NCBI GenBank assembly: GCA_900552365.1
Contig: URZP01000007.1
Coordinates: forward strand, 1 to 37,909
Length of the DNA: 37,909 nucleotides
Direction of reading: 5' to 3'
DNA from: an uncultured Coriobacteriaceae bacterium
GTDB taxonomy: Bacteria > Actinomycetota > Coriobacteriia > Coriobacteriales > Eggerthellaceae
Positions 30,071 to 37,909 of the stretch are shown here, one piece after another (position 1 is the stretch's first letter; each line of letters begins with the position of its first letter). The notes below the pieces were generated by a model. That model was not told the origin of the DNA. It was given only the letters and a program-made list of their open reading frames with translations, and did not search any database. The position numbers and the translations under genes were made by a program.

Positions 30071-30607
30071 TTGCTGGCGCTGATAGCCTTGCTGTTCTCG
30101 CCTTCGGGCGACGTTTTGGTCACGCTTCCCTGGGGTTATGTAGGCACGGGTAGCGTGGTTTCGGCGTTGCTGATCGTGGTTCGCCTCGTTGCATGCGCGG
30201 TTCCGCTGTTCTCGGTGTTCTCTGTCACGAAGCTCACAGACATGGCTAATGCGCTGGTGAAGGTATGCCACGTACCCTATCGATACGCGTTCGTGTTCGC
30301 GTCGACGGTTCACTTCATCCCTGTTTTCCTGAACGACATGCAGGGGGTCATGGAGGCTCAAACCGCGCGTGGCGTCGAGTTCGATCAGGGTGGCATTGTG
30401 AACAAGGCTCGCCTGATGATCTCTCTTTGCGTTCCTTTGTTGGTAAGCGCGGTGCGTAAAACCGATTCGGCGGCGATCGCCGCCGAGGTTCGCGGCTTCA
30501 ATCTGCGCACGCGGGAAGGCGGGTTCAAGGAGTATCCGTTTTCGGCGGGCGATATCGCGGCGATGCTGCTTACGGTGGCGCTTCTGGCGATTGCCGTTGC
30601 GATTTAG
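30071..30607 (+). CDS. N-terminally truncated EcfT/CbiQ-type transporter protein, possible pseudogene
   Basis: The 178-residue frame corresponds to the C-terminal two thirds of an ECF-transporter transmembrane protein (usual length about 250-270). Present are a helical start equal to the family's third helix region, VPVFLNDMQGVMEAQTARGVEFD (the A-R-G coupling helix 1) and VPLLVSAVRKTDSAAIAAEVRGFN (second A-R-G helix). Missing are about 65-70 N-terminal residues with the first helices. The frame is closed by a stop at 30029, inside recN, and offers no ATG or GTG; TTG 30071 is the only listed start, without a placed ribosome site. No EcfA ATPase is nearby. It is probably a remnant, although the frame has no internal stop. 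The stop overlaps the converging gene. Confidence 0.7.
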   Translation: MLALIALLFSPSGDVLVTLPWGYVGTGSVVSALLIVVRLVACAVPLFSVFSVTKLTDMANALVKVCHVPYRYAFVFASTVHFIPVFLNDMQGVMEAQTARGVEFDQGGIVNKARLMISLCVPLLVSAVRKTDSAAIAAEVRGFNLRTREGGFKEYPFSAGDIAAMLLTVALLAIAVAI

Positions 30608-31161
30608 GCGCCCAGCAGCCTGATGAAAGGCACGGCAATGAAGATCGCGCCAACGATCAGCGCAAGCGGCACGAGCGCGATGTTCTCGAATCGGTTGACC
30701 TTGCAAACGGTTAGGTCGTTCTTGTTCACCCAAATGGGGTATTCCTTCCCAACGGTGAAGCGGCGGTCGATTTGCCCCGTGGTGAACGTGTCCACGCTTG
30801 TTCCGGTCAGACGCGCGTCTTCGATGTTGTACGAGAACGTGAGTACCTGCCTCCCCGTTTCGCGCGATTCGATTTCGGGGGTGTGACCGCGGTAGGTTGC
30901 GTTGATCTTGATGTTGCAGCTGGCGGCGTCGAGCAAAGGCATGATGCCTGCCCAAACCATGCCTGCGCCTAAGGGCACGCAGATCAGGAACGCCAGCGCG
31001 ATGGGGGAGTCCGCCAGAACGGTGGCGCCCATCAGGAAGAACCAAGCAGCAATGCCGATGGTCAGGCGTGAATCGCGCGATATTCCTTGGCGCGTGAAGA
31101 AAACGATGAGCGCGCCGCCCGCCCAAAGCGCAACGGTTATCGGCCACGAACCCAAGCTCAT
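30604..31161 (-). CDS. Membrane protein, DUF3592-like
   Basis: A 185-residue protein of unknown function. It has helices at about 5-25, 28-47 and 50-73 (VALWAGGALIVFF, LTIGIAAWFFLMGATVL, IALAFLICVPLGAGMVW), a soluble beta-rich part with ATYRGHTPEIESRETGRQVLTFSY, and a final helix (about 160-182). The layout and the soluble segment with a V-G-K-E-Y-P-I-W motif resemble DUF3592. The start at 31161 follows AAAGGA by 7 bases on the minus strand; the longer frame to 31317 has no ribosome site. It converges on the EcfT remnant with a 4-base overlap of stop codons. Its own promoter would lie between 31162 and 31345, where the T-box promoter is divergent. Confidence 0.75.
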   Translation of the reverse strand: MSLGSWPITVALWAGGALIVFFTRQGISRDSRLTIGIAAWFFLMGATVLADSPIALAFLICVPLGAGMVWAGIMPLLDAASCNIKINATYRGHTPEIESRETGRQVLTFSYNIEDARLTGTSVDTFTTGQIDRRFTVGKEYPIWVNKNDLTVCKVNRFENIALVPLALIVGAIFIAVPFIRLLGA

Positions 31162-31345
31162 CTTGATTCCTTTCGTCGGCGGCGTTTCGCCGGTTTGCAG
31201 CGCGGGCATGCAGGTTGCCGGCGCAGTTTCGGTAGTCTTCGAAGAAGTGTAGCCGCTTGGGTTCTTTATGGGTTGCACGAGGGCTTTCTTTCGCGAAATC
31301 AATTTGAAGATGCCCACAGATGACGCCGTGCCTTGCCGATTGCGC

Positions 31346-31351
31346 TATACT
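31346..31351 (+). promoter_or_regulatory. -10 box of the T-box leader
   Basis: TATACT at 31346-31351, with no good -35 at 17 bases. Transcription would start near 31358. Confidence 0.45.
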
Positions 31352-31357
31352 GACGGC

Positions 31358-31655
31358 TACATGCGCTCGACGAAGACGACATCGTGCAGGCGCCCGTTCC
31401 AAGAGATGCCCTCCATGGCTGGAAGGGGGCAAGCGGGTAGCGCGGTGGTTCCCCTTCGAAGCAGCCTGCCTGAAGGCGAATGCGCGGCAAAGCGCGCAAG
31501 GCGAGATAGGGTGGGACGGATTCCCCGTTATCGGATCAAAACAAGAGGGCGTGGCTTAGCCGCGTCAACCAAGGTGGTACCGCGAGAGCTTTCTTTCGTC
31601 CTTGGACCGGGTTCGGCAAACGCCGTTCCCTCCAAGTCGGAAGAAGGCTCTTTTT
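31358..31655 (+). promoter_or_regulatory. T-box riboswitch controlling pheST
   Basis: The leader contains the highly conserved T-box sequence AAGGTGGTACCGCG (31571-31584). Upstream the AGAGA and GGCTGGAAGG motifs (about 31401-31430) fit the distal part of Stem I. Downstream, GAGAGCTTTCTTTCGTCCTTGG (from 31584) pairs with CCAAGTCGGAAGAAGGCTC (31632-31650), followed by TTTTTCGTTTTT: the intrinsic terminator. Binding of uncharged tRNA-Phe would favour the antiterminator, turning on pheST. Two TTC triplets (31449 and 31455) are possible Phe specifier codons; which one is used could not be fixed by hand. Confidence 0.93.
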
Positions 31656-31682
31656 CGTTTTTCGGAAAGGAAAGGCAAAGGC

Positions 31683-32765
31683 ATGGCAATTACTGATGAG
31701 CTCGCCCAGCTGCGCGTCGAGACGCTTGCCGCGATCGAGGCGGCGCAGACGACTGCCGCGCTCGACGAAGTGCGCGTGGCCGTCGTGGGCAAGTCCGGCT
31801 CGCTTACTGGCTACTTGCGCAACATGGGCAACGTCGCGAAGGAAGAGCGCGCTACGGTTGGCAAGACCGTGAACGAGGTTCGCAACGCAGTCGAGGCGGC
31901 GCTGGAAGAGCGCAAGGCCCAGCTCGCTGCAGCCGAGCTCGAAGCTTCCATCAACGCTTCCGCAATCGACATCACGATGCCCGGCCGCTCTCAGCAGATC
32001 GGCACGCGTCATCTGATCAACCGCATCACCGACGAGATCTGCGACATCTTCCTGGGCCTTGGCTATACGGTTGCCACCGGTCCCGAGGTCGAGACCGACT
32101 GGTACAACTTCACGGCCTTGAATGCGCCGGCCGACCATCCCAGCCGCAGCATGCAGGACACCTTCTACGTGCTTGACCGATCGGGCGACCAAGCTGCGGT
32201 CCGCGGCGAGTCCGACGTTCTCCTGCGCACGCAGACCTCCGGTGTTCAGGTTCACTGCATGGAAGACCAGGATCTTCCCATTTACGTCATTGCTCCTGGC
32301 AAGGTGTACCGCCGCGACGTGGCCGACCCTTCGCATCTTCCCCAGTTCACGCAGTGCGAAGGCCTGGTTGTCGACAAGGGCATCACCTTCGGCGACCTCA
32401 AGGGCACGCTTGAGCATTTCTGCAAGGCCATGTTCGGCCCCGATCGCAAGACGCGTTTCCGCGCTCACTACTTCCCGTTCACTGAGCCTTCCGCCGAGGC
32501 CGATGTCAGCTGCGGCGTGTGCGGTGGCACGGGTCATACCCACGACGGCGAGCGTTGCCGCATGTGCAAGGGCACGGGCTGGCTTGAGATCCTGGGTTGC
32601 GGCATGGTCGACCCGAACGTCCTCGAGATGTCCGGTATCGACCCCGAAGTTTATTCCGGTTTTGCGTTCGGCGTAGGCGTCGAGCGCGTTGCGTGCTTGA
32701 AGTACAACGTTCCCGACCTGCGTCTTCTGCTGCAGGGCGATATGCGCTTCCTGCGTCAGTTCTAG
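31683..32765 (+). CDS. pheS: Phenylalanine-tRNA ligase alpha subunit
   Basis: A 360-residue class II synthetase subunit carrying the catalytic core that charges tRNA-Phe. It has a N-terminal coiled-coil region (about 1-85), motif 1/2 region HPSRSMQDTFYV and LLRTQTSGVQVH with GKVYRRD, and motif 3 GFAFGVGVERVACLKYNV. An insertion SCGVCGGTGH..CRMCKGTGW forms two CxxC pairs, a zinc-ribbon-like site of some actinobacterial and clostridial PheS. The start at 31683 follows AGGAAAGG by 7 bases. It is coupled to pheT, 11 bases downstream, and is preceded by the T-box. It forms an alpha2-beta2 enzyme with PheT. Confidence 0.97.
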   Translation: MAITDELAQLRVETLAAIEAAQTTAALDEVRVAVVGKSGSLTGYLRNMGNVAKEERATVGKTVNEVRNAVEAALEERKAQLAAAELEASINASAIDITMPGRSQQIGTRHLINRITDEICDIFLGLGYTVATGPEVETDWYNFTALNAPADHPSRSMQDTFYVLDRSGDQAAVRGESDVLLRTQTSGVQVHCMEDQDLPIYVIAPGKVYRRDVADPSHLPQFTQCEGLVVDKGITFGDLKGTLEHFCKAMFGPDRKTRFRAHYFPFTEPSAEADVSCGVCGGTGHTHDGERCRMCKGTGWLEILGCGMVDPNVLEMSGIDPEVYSGFAFGVGVERVACLKYNVPDLRLLLQGDMRFLRQF

Positions 32766-32776
32766 GAGGGTATTGA

Positions 32777-35233
32777 ATGAAGGTATCTCTTAAGTGGCTC
32801 AGCGAGTACGTTGACGTGCCCGCAGACACGCAGGCTTTCTGCGACAGGCTCGACCTTACGGGCACCGGTGTCGAAGGCGTCGACAAAACCGTCGCCGCGT
32901 TCGACCACGTGGTCACGGCCAAGGTCGTCTCCAAGAACCCGCACCCCGATTCCGACCATATGTGGGTGTGCATGGTCGACGTGGGACAGACCGGCGTCGA
33001 CGGCGCCCCCGAACCCCTCCAGATCGTGTGCGGTGCTCAGAACTTCAATGAGGGCGATCATATCGTCACGGCGCTTGTCGGCGCCGAGCTTCCCGGCGAC
33101 GTCAAGATCAAGAAGTCGAAGCTGCGCGGCGTCGTCAGCAACGGCATGAACTGCTCGATGCGCGAGCTTGGCTTGGGCGGCGACCACGAGGGCATCATGA
33201 TCCTCCCCGAGGATGCGCCGGTGGGCATGCCCTTCGCCGATTACGCCAAGCTTTCCGACACGGTCCTCGACCTTGAAATCACGCCGAACCGTCCCGACTG
33301 CCTGTCGATGGTGGGCATGGCTCGAGAGGTTGGCGCGATGTACCGCACGCCGGTCACGTTCCCGTTTTACGAGCTGGAAGAGGACGCGTCCGAGTCTTCC
33401 GTCGACGAGTTCGCTGACGTCGTCATTGCCGACGAGGATCGCTGCCGTCGCTACACCGCCCGCGTCATCAAGAACGTGAAGATCGGCCCGTCGCCCGACT
33501 GGCTGGTCGAGCGCGTGACCGCGGCGGGCGCCCGTTCAATCAACAACGTCGTTGACGTCACCAATTACATCCTGTTCCTGTTCGGTCAGCCGCTTCATGC
33601 GTTCGATTTCGATCGCGTGAAAAGCGCCGACGGCAAGGCGCACATCATCGTGCGTGCCGCGGAAGATGGCGAGAAGTTCACCACCCTTGACGGCGAGAAC
33701 CGCGAGCTTACTTCCGATATGACCGTCATCTCCACGCCCGAGCGCGCCGTTGCGCTGGCCGGCGTCATGGGCGGCCTCGATTCCGAGATCACCGATGACA
33801 CCACCACGGTCCTGCTTGAGACCGCAACCTTCAACAGCAGCCACACCAGCCGCACCAGCCGTAATCTGGGCCTGATCAGCGAGTCGTCCATGCGCTACGA
33901 GCGCGGCGTTGACGACAACCCCATCGCCGAGATCGCCGACATGGCCGCAGCCCTTTTGGCCGAGGTTTCCGGTGGCGTCGTTTGCCCCGGCTTGATCGAC
34001 GTTTATCCCACTAAGACGGTTGCCCCCGAGCTCAACTTCCGTGTCAACCGTTTCGGTTCGATGATGGGTCTTGACGTGCCGCGCGCCGACATCGTCGACA
34101 TCCTCGAGCGCCTTGACTGCGACGTCCAGGACACCCAGGACGCCGACGTCCTGAAGGTCGTTCCGCCCACGTGCCGTCCCGACCTCGAGCGCGAGATCGA
34201 TCTTTACGAGGAAGTTTTGCGCCTTTGGGGCATGGACCGCGTTGAGTCGACGCTTCCCGCAAGCCCCGCTCGCGTTGGCGCCCTGACCGAAGAGCAGAAG
34301 CTCATGCGCCTGGTTAACAACAGCATGCGCGCCAGCGGTCTTAACGAGACTATGACCTACTCGTTCGCCGATCCGGACGAAATCGCCAAGCTGCGCATGA
34401 GCACCGAGGGTCTGGGTGATCCGGTTGAGCTTCTGAACCCCATGAACTCCGATCAATCGGTGATGCGCCAAAGCATCATCCCCGGTCTGCTGCGCAGTGT
34501 CGCTTACAACCAAAGCCATGGCGTGAAGAACGTCCAGCTTTACGAAACCGGCAAGGTGTTCTTCGCTCACGAGGGCAAGAAGAAGCCTAAGGAGAAGTCG
34601 CGCTTGGCAGGCGTTCTGGCTGGCTCCATGCACGACGCCGCTTGGAACGCCCCTGTTGTTCCGTTTGATTTCTTCGATGGCAAGGGCGTTGTCGAGAACC
34701 TGATGCGTGAGCTCGCTGTTCCCAAAGTTCGCTTCAAGGCCGCTACGGCTGAAGAAGCCCCGCACCTGCAGCCCGGTCGCGCTGCTTTCGTCTATTCGGG
34801 TGGCACGCTGCTTGGCTGGCTGGGCGAGCTTCACCCGCTGGCCGTCGATGCATATGAGGCTCAGGCCCCGGTCGTTGCATTCGAGCTCGATCTTGAGGCT
34901 CTTCAGAAGTCCACGCGCCCTGCGCGCGACTACGTCGACGTCCCGACGTTCCCCGCGGTCAGCACTGACATCGCTTTCATTGTGAACGAGGAAGTCACCA
35001 ACGAGACCATGATGCAGCGCATCAAGTCGGCTGGCGGCAACCTGCTTGGTGAGGCTTGCCTGTTCGACGTGTACCGCGACGCCGAGCGCATCGGCGAAGG
35101 CAAGAAGTCCATGGCGTACGCGTTCACGTGGCGCACGGCCGACCGTACTCTGACCAGCGAGGAAGTTGACAAGGCTCAGACCCGTCTGGTCGAGAAGGTT
35201 TCCCGCGCCGTCGGCGCCGAGGTTCGAGGGTAG
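32777..35233 (+). CDS. pheT: Phenylalanine-tRNA ligase beta subunit
   Basis: An 818-residue subunit with all usual domains in order: an N-terminal tRNA-binding OB fold (about 40-150, with SKLRGVVSNGMNCSMRELGL), the B3/B4 editing domain (about 215-390, ending in RTSRNLGLISESSMRYERGV), a B5 domain (about 400-470, RFGSMMGLDVPRADIVDI), a catalytic-like core (about 480-690) and a C-terminal anticodon-binding FDX-ACB domain (about 725-818). It starts after TAGGAGGG with 7 bases spacing and is 11 bases after pheS. Its stop is close to the next gene, so map is probably in the same operon, controlled by the T-box. Confidence 0.97.
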   Translation: MKVSLKWLSEYVDVPADTQAFCDRLDLTGTGVEGVDKTVAAFDHVVTAKVVSKNPHPDSDHMWVCMVDVGQTGVDGAPEPLQIVCGAQNFNEGDHIVTALVGAELPGDVKIKKSKLRGVVSNGMNCSMRELGLGGDHEGIMILPEDAPVGMPFADYAKLSDTVLDLEITPNRPDCLSMVGMAREVGAMYRTPVTFPFYELEEDASESSVDEFADVVIADEDRCRRYTARVIKNVKIGPSPDWLVERVTAAGARSINNVVDVTNYILFLFGQPLHAFDFDRVKSADGKAHIIVRAAEDGEKFTTLDGENRELTSDMTVISTPERAVALAGVMGGLDSEITDDTTTVLLETATFNSSHTSRTSRNLGLISESSMRYERGVDDNPIAEIADMAAALLAEVSGGVVCPGLIDVYPTKTVAPELNFRVNRFGSMMGLDVPRADIVDILERLDCDVQDTQDADVLKVVPPTCRPDLEREIDLYEEVLRLWGMDRVESTLPASPARVGALTEEQKLMRLVNNSMRASGLNETMTYSFADPDEIAKLRMSTEGLGDPVELLNPMNSDQSVMRQSIIPGLLRSVAYNQSHGVKNVQLYETGKVFFAHEGKKKPKEKSRLAGVLAGSMHDAAWNAPVVPFDFFDGKGVVENLMRELAVPKVRFKAATAEEAPHLQPGRAAFVYSGGTLLGWLGELHPLAVDAYEAQAPVVAFELDLEALQKSTRPARDYVDVPTFPAVSTDIAFIVNEEVTNETMMQRIKSAGGNLLGEACLFDVYRDAERIGEGKKSMAYAFTWRTADRTLTSEEVDKAQTRLVEKVSRAVGAEVRG

Positions 35234-35243
35234 GCGACGCTTG

Positions 35244-36128
<885 letters not shown>

Positions 36129-36151
36129 ACACAAACAAACGTTCGTATTTT

Positions 36152-36200
36152 GTGGTATAGTGTTCGTAGACAATTCAACGAGCGCTATACCACGTTCTTT
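36152..36200 (+). terminator. Long inverted repeat, terminator of map or operator
   Basis: GTGGTATAGTGTTCGT (36152-36167) and ACGAGCGCTATACCAC (36178-36193) form a 16-base-pair stem with two G-U pairs and a 10-base loop, followed by GTTCTTTTT. It may end the pheST-map transcript. TATAGT inside it (36156-36161) could instead be a -10 box of the next gene. A second pairing of ACGAGCG (36178-36184) with CGCTCGT (36240-36246), followed by GCTTTTTTT, competes with the first. Confidence 0.75.
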
Positions 36201-36239
36201 TTGGTGCAGCCCACTGAAACGCCCCGCGATTTCACCGAA

Positions 36240-36256
36240 CGCTCGTGCTTTTTTTA
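36240..36256 (+). terminator. Alternative 3' arm and T-tract before the antitoxin-like gene
   Basis: CGCTCGT (36240-36246) followed by GCTTTTTTT (36247-36255) resembles the end of a terminator. Its partner ACGAGCG (36178-36184) is in the 3' arm of the upstream stem, so both cannot form together. The spacing is long (55 bases), so confidence is low. Confidence 0.3.
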
Positions 36257-36274
36257 TCGGGAAAGGGGTTATCA

Positions 36275-36469
36275 ATGGAACTCATCGCATCGGAAGGCAT
36301 CGCCAGTATTCGCTCTTTTTTGAACTTCGTCGGTTTGTCAGACGAACCCGTCATCGTCACGCAGAATGGGCAAGAGTGCCTTGTGGCTATGACGCCGGAT
36401 GTGCTCGATCGCCTGCTGTTCGACGTCAACCTGCTGAATTGGTCCGAGCGGTCCATAAGCGATTATTAG
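36275..36469 (+). CDS. Phd/YefM-like small protein (orphan antitoxin candidate)
   Basis: A 64-residue protein. The centre EPVIVTQNGQECLVAMTP and the following VLDRLLFDV match the Phd/YefM antitoxin pattern (EPV-x-I-T-x-x-G, then L-x-P-E-x-x-x-x-L), which folds as an AbrB-like DNA-binding dimer. The start at 36275 follows AAAGGGG with 7 bases; an upstream in-frame ATG at 36245 has no site. No toxin (RelE, Doc, Fic) follows: the next gene, 36513, is on the other strand and is a ligase. It may therefore be an orphan antitoxin or a small regulator; the palindrome upstream is a candidate operator. The frame is short, so existence is likely but not certain. Confidence 0.7.
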   Translation: MELIASEGIASIRSFLNFVGLSDEPVIVTQNGQECLVAMTPDVLDRLLFDVNLLNWSERSISDY

Positions 36470-36512
36470 ATTTCGGGCATGTTGGCCCCGAACGGGCCCA
36501 AGACCCCCTACG

Positions 36513-37784
36513 CTATCGTTGTTGTGCTAGGCGTTGCTTGTTGCGCGCCAAGTTGACCAGCGGCTCCAGGAACGGACGCTCGTCCTCTTCAAGTCCCTGC
36601 TTTGCCATTTCCAGCAGTTCTATAACAGCTTGCTGTGCGGGTTTCCCATAGGCGGTTCCGTCGTAGCCATGCGAAGCAAGATTCGTTCTTGTCATGGCGA
36701 TGTCGCTTGTTCCCACATTGCGGTATAGCGCGTCAAGTTGGTCCAGGTTCTTCTCGCAATACAGAAGGCCCTTGATCAGTGAGGCATATGCGGCCACGTA
36801 GGGTGCTGACATCGAGTCCGCGGGCCTGATCTCCAAATAGGTTTTCACGCGAACGTCGGTAAACAGCATCGACAGGGCATGTTCTATTTCATGACGATTC
36901 ATCAGCGCGTTTGCGTACACTTCGCCGAATGTTTCGGCTGTGGGGCGATAGTCGTCACCGTCAGGCACGAGTATCGCCGGGGTGTCAAGCACGAACGCTG
37001 CGTAGCTCTGAAGGGAGAATCCCTTGTCGGCAACGTTCGGAACGCTTTCGCACCTGTCGGGGTCGCAGTAACGCCATACGTCGGCCCTCATCATGGGATG
37101 GCTGCTTGGCTCGTTTTCGAAAACGGGTGTGTTGTCGCATATAAGAGTGAGCAAAGGGGCAAGTATTGATGCAAGGCGCAGCTTTCTTAAGCAGTCCGCC
37201 TCCGAAAAGAAGTCGATCGATATTTGGGTTGCAGCGCTGCAGCGCATCATGCGCCTTCCATAGTCGCCGATTCGCGCAAAGTAGGTATCCATGAACGCAT
37301 AGCGCTTTTTCGGAATAAGCTCGATATCGGCGGCAATGCCGCGGGGCCTATAGCCAAGTGCCACAATGTGCTCGTCGTAGGGGGCCAGCGCTTCCGACAC
37401 GGTGCGGACGAACTGTTCGAAATCCTTTTGAATCGAGCAAACTTTATCGTATGGGCCTGAAGAAAGCTCAACTTGGGCGCCTGGTTCAAGGGTCACGCTT
37501 TGACCGTCCCTTGCAACGCCGATAAGTTCGCCGTCGGTTCCGTAGGTTTTCAGGGGAAAGGCGCCGGAAAGCTCGTTGAGGAGCCAATCAACGCCGTGTT
37601 CGTCGCTGAACATCACCGGCTCGTTGCTTTTTTTCACAATGAAGTGCTCAACCTCAACGCCAAGCTTGCCGCCGGTGTTTCGAGGCTTAATGCCTTCTTT
37701 GATGTACTCGACGATGGCGTCAATGTTCGCTTGGCGCATAGGTTGCTTGGGGTCGTCGATGTTGAGTTCGAGTGGCTTGACCAT
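36513..37784 (-). CDS. Glutamate-cysteine ligase, GCS2 family
   Basis: A 423-residue ATP-dependent ligase that joins glutamate and cysteine through the gamma carboxyl. It has GKLGVEVEHFIVK near the N-terminus, the TLEPGAQVELSSGPY motif of GCS2/plant-type GSH1, MMRCSAATQISIDF, and FLEIRPADSMSAPYV-like ETYLEIRPAD. Length is close to plant- and alphaproteobacterial-type enzymes. No glutathione synthetase gene is in the window, so the product may be gamma-glutamylcysteine itself. The start at 37784 has AAAGGG 11 bases upstream, a little far. The promoter lies in 37785-37909. The gene is alone and convergent with the antitoxin-like gene. Confidence 0.9.
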   Translation of the reverse strand: MVKPLELNIDDPKQPMRQANIDAIVEYIKEGIKPRNTGGKLGVEVEHFIVKKSNEPVMFSDEHGVDWLLNELSGAFPLKTYGTDGELIGVARDGQSVTLEPGAQVELSSGPYDKVCSIQKDFEQFVRTVSEALAPYDEHIVALGYRPRGIAADIELIPKKRYAFMDTYFARIGDYGRRMMRCSAATQISIDFFSEADCLRKLRLASILAPLLTLICDNTPVFENEPSSHPMMRADVWRYCDPDRCESVPNVADKGFSLQSYAAFVLDTPAILVPDGDDYRPTAETFGEVYANALMNRHEIEHALSMLFTDVRVKTYLEIRPADSMSAPYVAAYASLIKGLLYCEKNLDQLDALYRNVGTSDIAMTRTNLASHGYDGTAYGKPAQQAVIELLEMAKQGLEEDERPFLEPLVNLARNKQRLAQQR

Positions 37785-37909
37785 GCGGTCCGCAGCCCTT
37801 TCTTATGTGGTGGTGCCAATGGCATATACGATACCGCAAAATCAAGGGCATGGCTCCCGCTCGGACGAAACCGACAACTTGCCCTTGTCAAACTCGGCGG
37901 GGGCAAGCT
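37785..37909. other. Upstream region of the glutamate-cysteine ligase gene (window end)
   Basis: It holds the leftward promoter region. On the minus strand TATATG near 37830 is a weak -10 candidate. No other feature is seen before the window ends. Confidence 0.3.

Larger units (their letters stand above)
31162..31682. other. Gap between the DUF3592-like gene and pheS
   Basis: The left part (31162-31345) separates divergent promoters and holds nothing I recognise. The right part (31346-31680) is the T-box leader of pheS. Confidence 0.6.

Overview
The window is a gene-dense chromosomal segment of a moderately GC-rich Gram-positive bacterium. I infer class Coriobacteriia, probably an Eggerthellaceae-like gut or rumen anaerobe. 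The grounds are an actinobacterial four-domain S1, a T-box in front of pheST, a Bacillus-like accB-accC-yqhY-nusB-xseB-dxs gene order, and TetR, ABC and acyltransferase genes of the expected kinds. The genus cannot be fixed by reading alone. I found no phage, IS element, tRNA, rRNA or CRISPR array.

Layout. 1-2560: the start of a leftward TetR gene, divergent from a large type I phosphodiesterase. 2660-4730: a leftward OmpR-type two-component pair with a phased direct repeat over its promoter. 4850-6180: a small leftward protein and a rightward TetR gene. 6227-6625: a leftward thioredoxin-like gene. 6955-13451: the central operon, in which a biotin-dependent carboxyltransferase is fused to an AccB-type biotin carrier and followed by accC, an Asp23 protein, nusB, xseB and dxs. 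13505-15564: amtB and a P-II protein. 15595-21164: a five-module oligopeptide/nickel-type ABC importer whose fused ATPase has a histidine-rich N-terminus. 21417-22666: rpsA. 22697-24627: a leftward OatA-like acyltransferase with an SGNH domain. 24854-30045: coaE, uvrB, dtd and recN, followed by an N-terminally truncated EcfT. 30604-31161: a leftward membrane protein. 31358-36128: T-box, pheS, pheT and a SEC-C methionine aminopeptidase. 36152-36469: a strong inverted repeat and a Phd/YefM-like orphan. 36513-37784: a leftward glutamate-cysteine ligase.

How the genes work together. Most of the window is housekeeping: translation (pheST, rpsA, map, dtd), DNA repair (uvrB, recN, xseB), CoA and isoprenoid supply (coaE, dxs) and nitrogen uptake (amtB with P-II). 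The most unusual locus is 7003-10250. The conserved accBC neighbourhood has a carboxyltransferase joined in frame to the front of AccB. A near-perfect Shine-Dalgarno sequence and a GTG codon remain exactly at the junction (8383-8400). The gene could therefore yield both a carboxyltransferase-carrier fusion and a free AccB, letting one biotin carboxylase serve two enzymes.

Other signals worth checking are a run of four GTTGG words at an exact 11-base period upstream of recN, an 11-base direct repeat in front of the response regulator, two inverted repeats ahead of the ABC importer, a P-II protein without Tyr51, and competing hairpins before the antitoxin-like gene.
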